Shown here: positions 63,205 through 64,000 of the stretch, piece by piece
Position numbering within the stretch: the stretch's first letter is position 1
Layout of the letters: each line of letters starts with the position of its first letter
From: Pardosa pseudoannulata
Taxonomy: Eukaryota; Arthropoda; Arachnida; Araneae; Lycosidae
NCBI GenBank assembly: GCA_032207245.1
Contig: CM063503.1
Location: 111,671,768 to 111,735,767 of the forward strand
Length of the DNA: 64,000 nucleotides
Direction of reading: 5' to 3'
Translations under genes and position numbers: made by a program
Notes under the pieces: generated by a model
What the model was told of the DNA's origin: nothing
Seen by the model: the letters and a program-made list of their open reading frames with translations, nothing else
Databases searched by the model: none

Positions 63205-63236
63205 GTTTAATTCGTGGTTATCTCTGTCTGCTGCAG
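63205..63236 (+). promoter_or_regulatory. 3' splice site of exon B
   Basis: The segment GTTATCTCTGTCTGCTGCAG forms a good pyrimidine tract and acceptor immediately before GAGGGTCG. It is stronger by eye than the exon A acceptor. It enters the reading frame in phase 0, as exon A does, which makes the two exons interchangeable. Confidence 0.8.
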
Positions 63237-63494
63237 GAGGGTCGTCAAAAGATGGTTGAACCACCTCACCCCAACAAACCCGTTGAGAATCCCGCCAACG
63301 GTGCTCCCGACCTTGATGCCATCTTCGGCAAAAAAGCAGACAGCTTATTCGGCGTTAGTCCCAGCGATATTGATAAGTACTCACGGGTTGTGTTTCCAGT
63401 TTTCTTTGTTTGTTTTAACCTCATGTACTGGATCATCTACTTGCACATCAGTGATACTATAAACGAGGAATTTGTATCCTTGGGCTCGCGTTAA
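63237..63494 (+). CDS. Rdl: Alternative terminal exon B of an Rdl-like GABA-gated chloride channel (M4 exon)
   Basis: This exon encodes 85 residues and a TAA stop. Residues 1-38 are distal M3-M4 loop, beginning EGRQKMVEP, then a Pro/Asn-rich and mildly acidic stretch containing [15 protein letters not shown]. Residues 39-73 repeat the PSDIDKYSR block and M4, matching exon A at 33 of 35 positions; the differences are Thr to Ser before PSD and Cys to Phe inside M4. The tail [12 protein letters not shown] is longer than and unrelated to the exon A tail. The acceptor CTGCTGCAG precedes GAG in phase 0, so both exons can follow the same donor. A downstream start at 63252 (ATGGTTGAA) exists, but the homology with exon A extends upstream of it to the splice site, so it is not the real start. 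Role and location are as for RDL channels. Which exon is the ancestral one cannot be told from this window. Confidence 0.9.
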   Translation, partial: EGRQKMVEPPHPNKPVENPANGAPDLDAIFGKKADSLFGVSPSDIDKYSRVVFPVFFVCFNLMYWIIYLHISDTINEEFVSLGSR

Positions 63495-63819
63495 GTGCAC
63501 CGGAGACCGTCTATTGCCAAAAAACGCAAGAGGAACAAATACAACACATGGAACAAACAGAAGAAAATCAGTCTTGTATAGAATCCTGTTTTTGCACAAG
63601 TTTTCTTTGACTAGAACTTCTTCCTCGTATTGCTTAGAACGTGTTGTGATGGCGAAAACATGTTGGATTTTATCACTCACTCCTCATCTCCCACAGTCTA
63701 CTTCTTTTGTTGTTACCGAACTCATCAAGGCTATAGTGTTGTGTATCATCGGTCAATCTTTAGTGCAATGCTGCAAAGATCTCATATAAGACCATCACAA
63801 CATTGATACTTGTATTAAA
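63495..63819 (+). other. Probable 3' UTR of exon B
   Basis: The sequence downstream of the exon B stop is noticeably richer in G and C than the intron before it, as expected for transcribed 3' UTR. An ATTAAA hexamer lies at 63814-63819; no AATAAA was seen before the window ends. The overlapping open frames here on both strands match no known family and are taken as chance. Confidence 0.5.
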
Positions 63820-64000
63820 AAACTTTTGTATCTCCCCTTCAGTTGCAATAGTAATAATGGTAGTAACTTGGTTATTTCGTGGAACCACGAAATCTTTTTC
63901 AATTTTTATTGCTAGATACACCATTTTTTTTCCTTTCTTTAATTTCGGATTCCCTTTCACTAGGCTTCCAATGTTACACAAAATTTTCTCCTACCATAGA

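Noticed and set aside
31017..63236. A second complete receptor gene between the exons
   Set aside because: No extracellular, M1, M2 or M3 exon was recognised in this stretch. Short exons below easy detection remain possible.
63381..63981. Open frames on both strands over and after exon B
   Set aside because: They overlap the exon in other frames or the probable 3' UTR, and none resembles a known family.

Overview
This is an AT-rich, intron-dominated piece of an animal nuclear genome. No bacterial-type gene, operon, rRNA, tRNA or CRISPR array was seen. The only protein-coding sequence I can support is two short exons on the + strand, at 30768-31016 and 63237-63494. Each encodes the end of the M3-M4 cytoplasmic loop, the fourth membrane helix (M4) and the C-terminal tail of an Rdl-like GABA-gated chloride channel (Cys-loop receptor family). 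Each starts at a phase-0 acceptor in the same CAG|GAGG context and ends in its own stop codon. The Rdl-type M4, very long introns, long (TA)n arrays and a mariner-type transposase relic suggest an arthropod or another protostome. A chelicerate would fit, but I cannot settle the taxon from this window.

Layout. 1-30767 reads as intron upstream of the first terminal exon. It is filled with local tandem duplications (about 2.5-3.4, 4.6-5.7, 10.5-10.9, 11.9-12.4 and 24.1-25.7 kb), a dispersed repeat pair (13.9 and 17.4 kb) and several (TA)n arrays. One isolated exon-like segment lies at 19648-19778. Exon A with its likely 3' UTR occupies 30768 to about 31.64 kb. Between the two exons (31.6-63.2 kb) I see no other receptor exon. 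That stretch holds a 978-bp non-autonomous transposon with about 140-bp inverted ends (33074-34051), a decayed 1.2-kb mariner-like element with both ends and a broken transposase (46671-47898), more tandem duplications, microsatellites and an unclassified base-richer block at 55.2-56.6 kb. Exon B and its likely 3' UTR close the window.

How it fits together. The simplest reading is one receptor gene on the + strand with two alternative last exons. Splicing and polyadenylation at exon A, or skipping to exon B 32 kb further on, would give receptors with nearly identical M4 helices but different distal loops and tails. Across the shared 35-residue block 27 of 35 codons differ, yet only two amino acids change, so both copies appear to be under purifying selection. 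The rest of the receptor must lie upstream of position 1. The alternative, two tandem genes, would require every other exon of the second gene to fit between 31 and 63 kb, where I find none.
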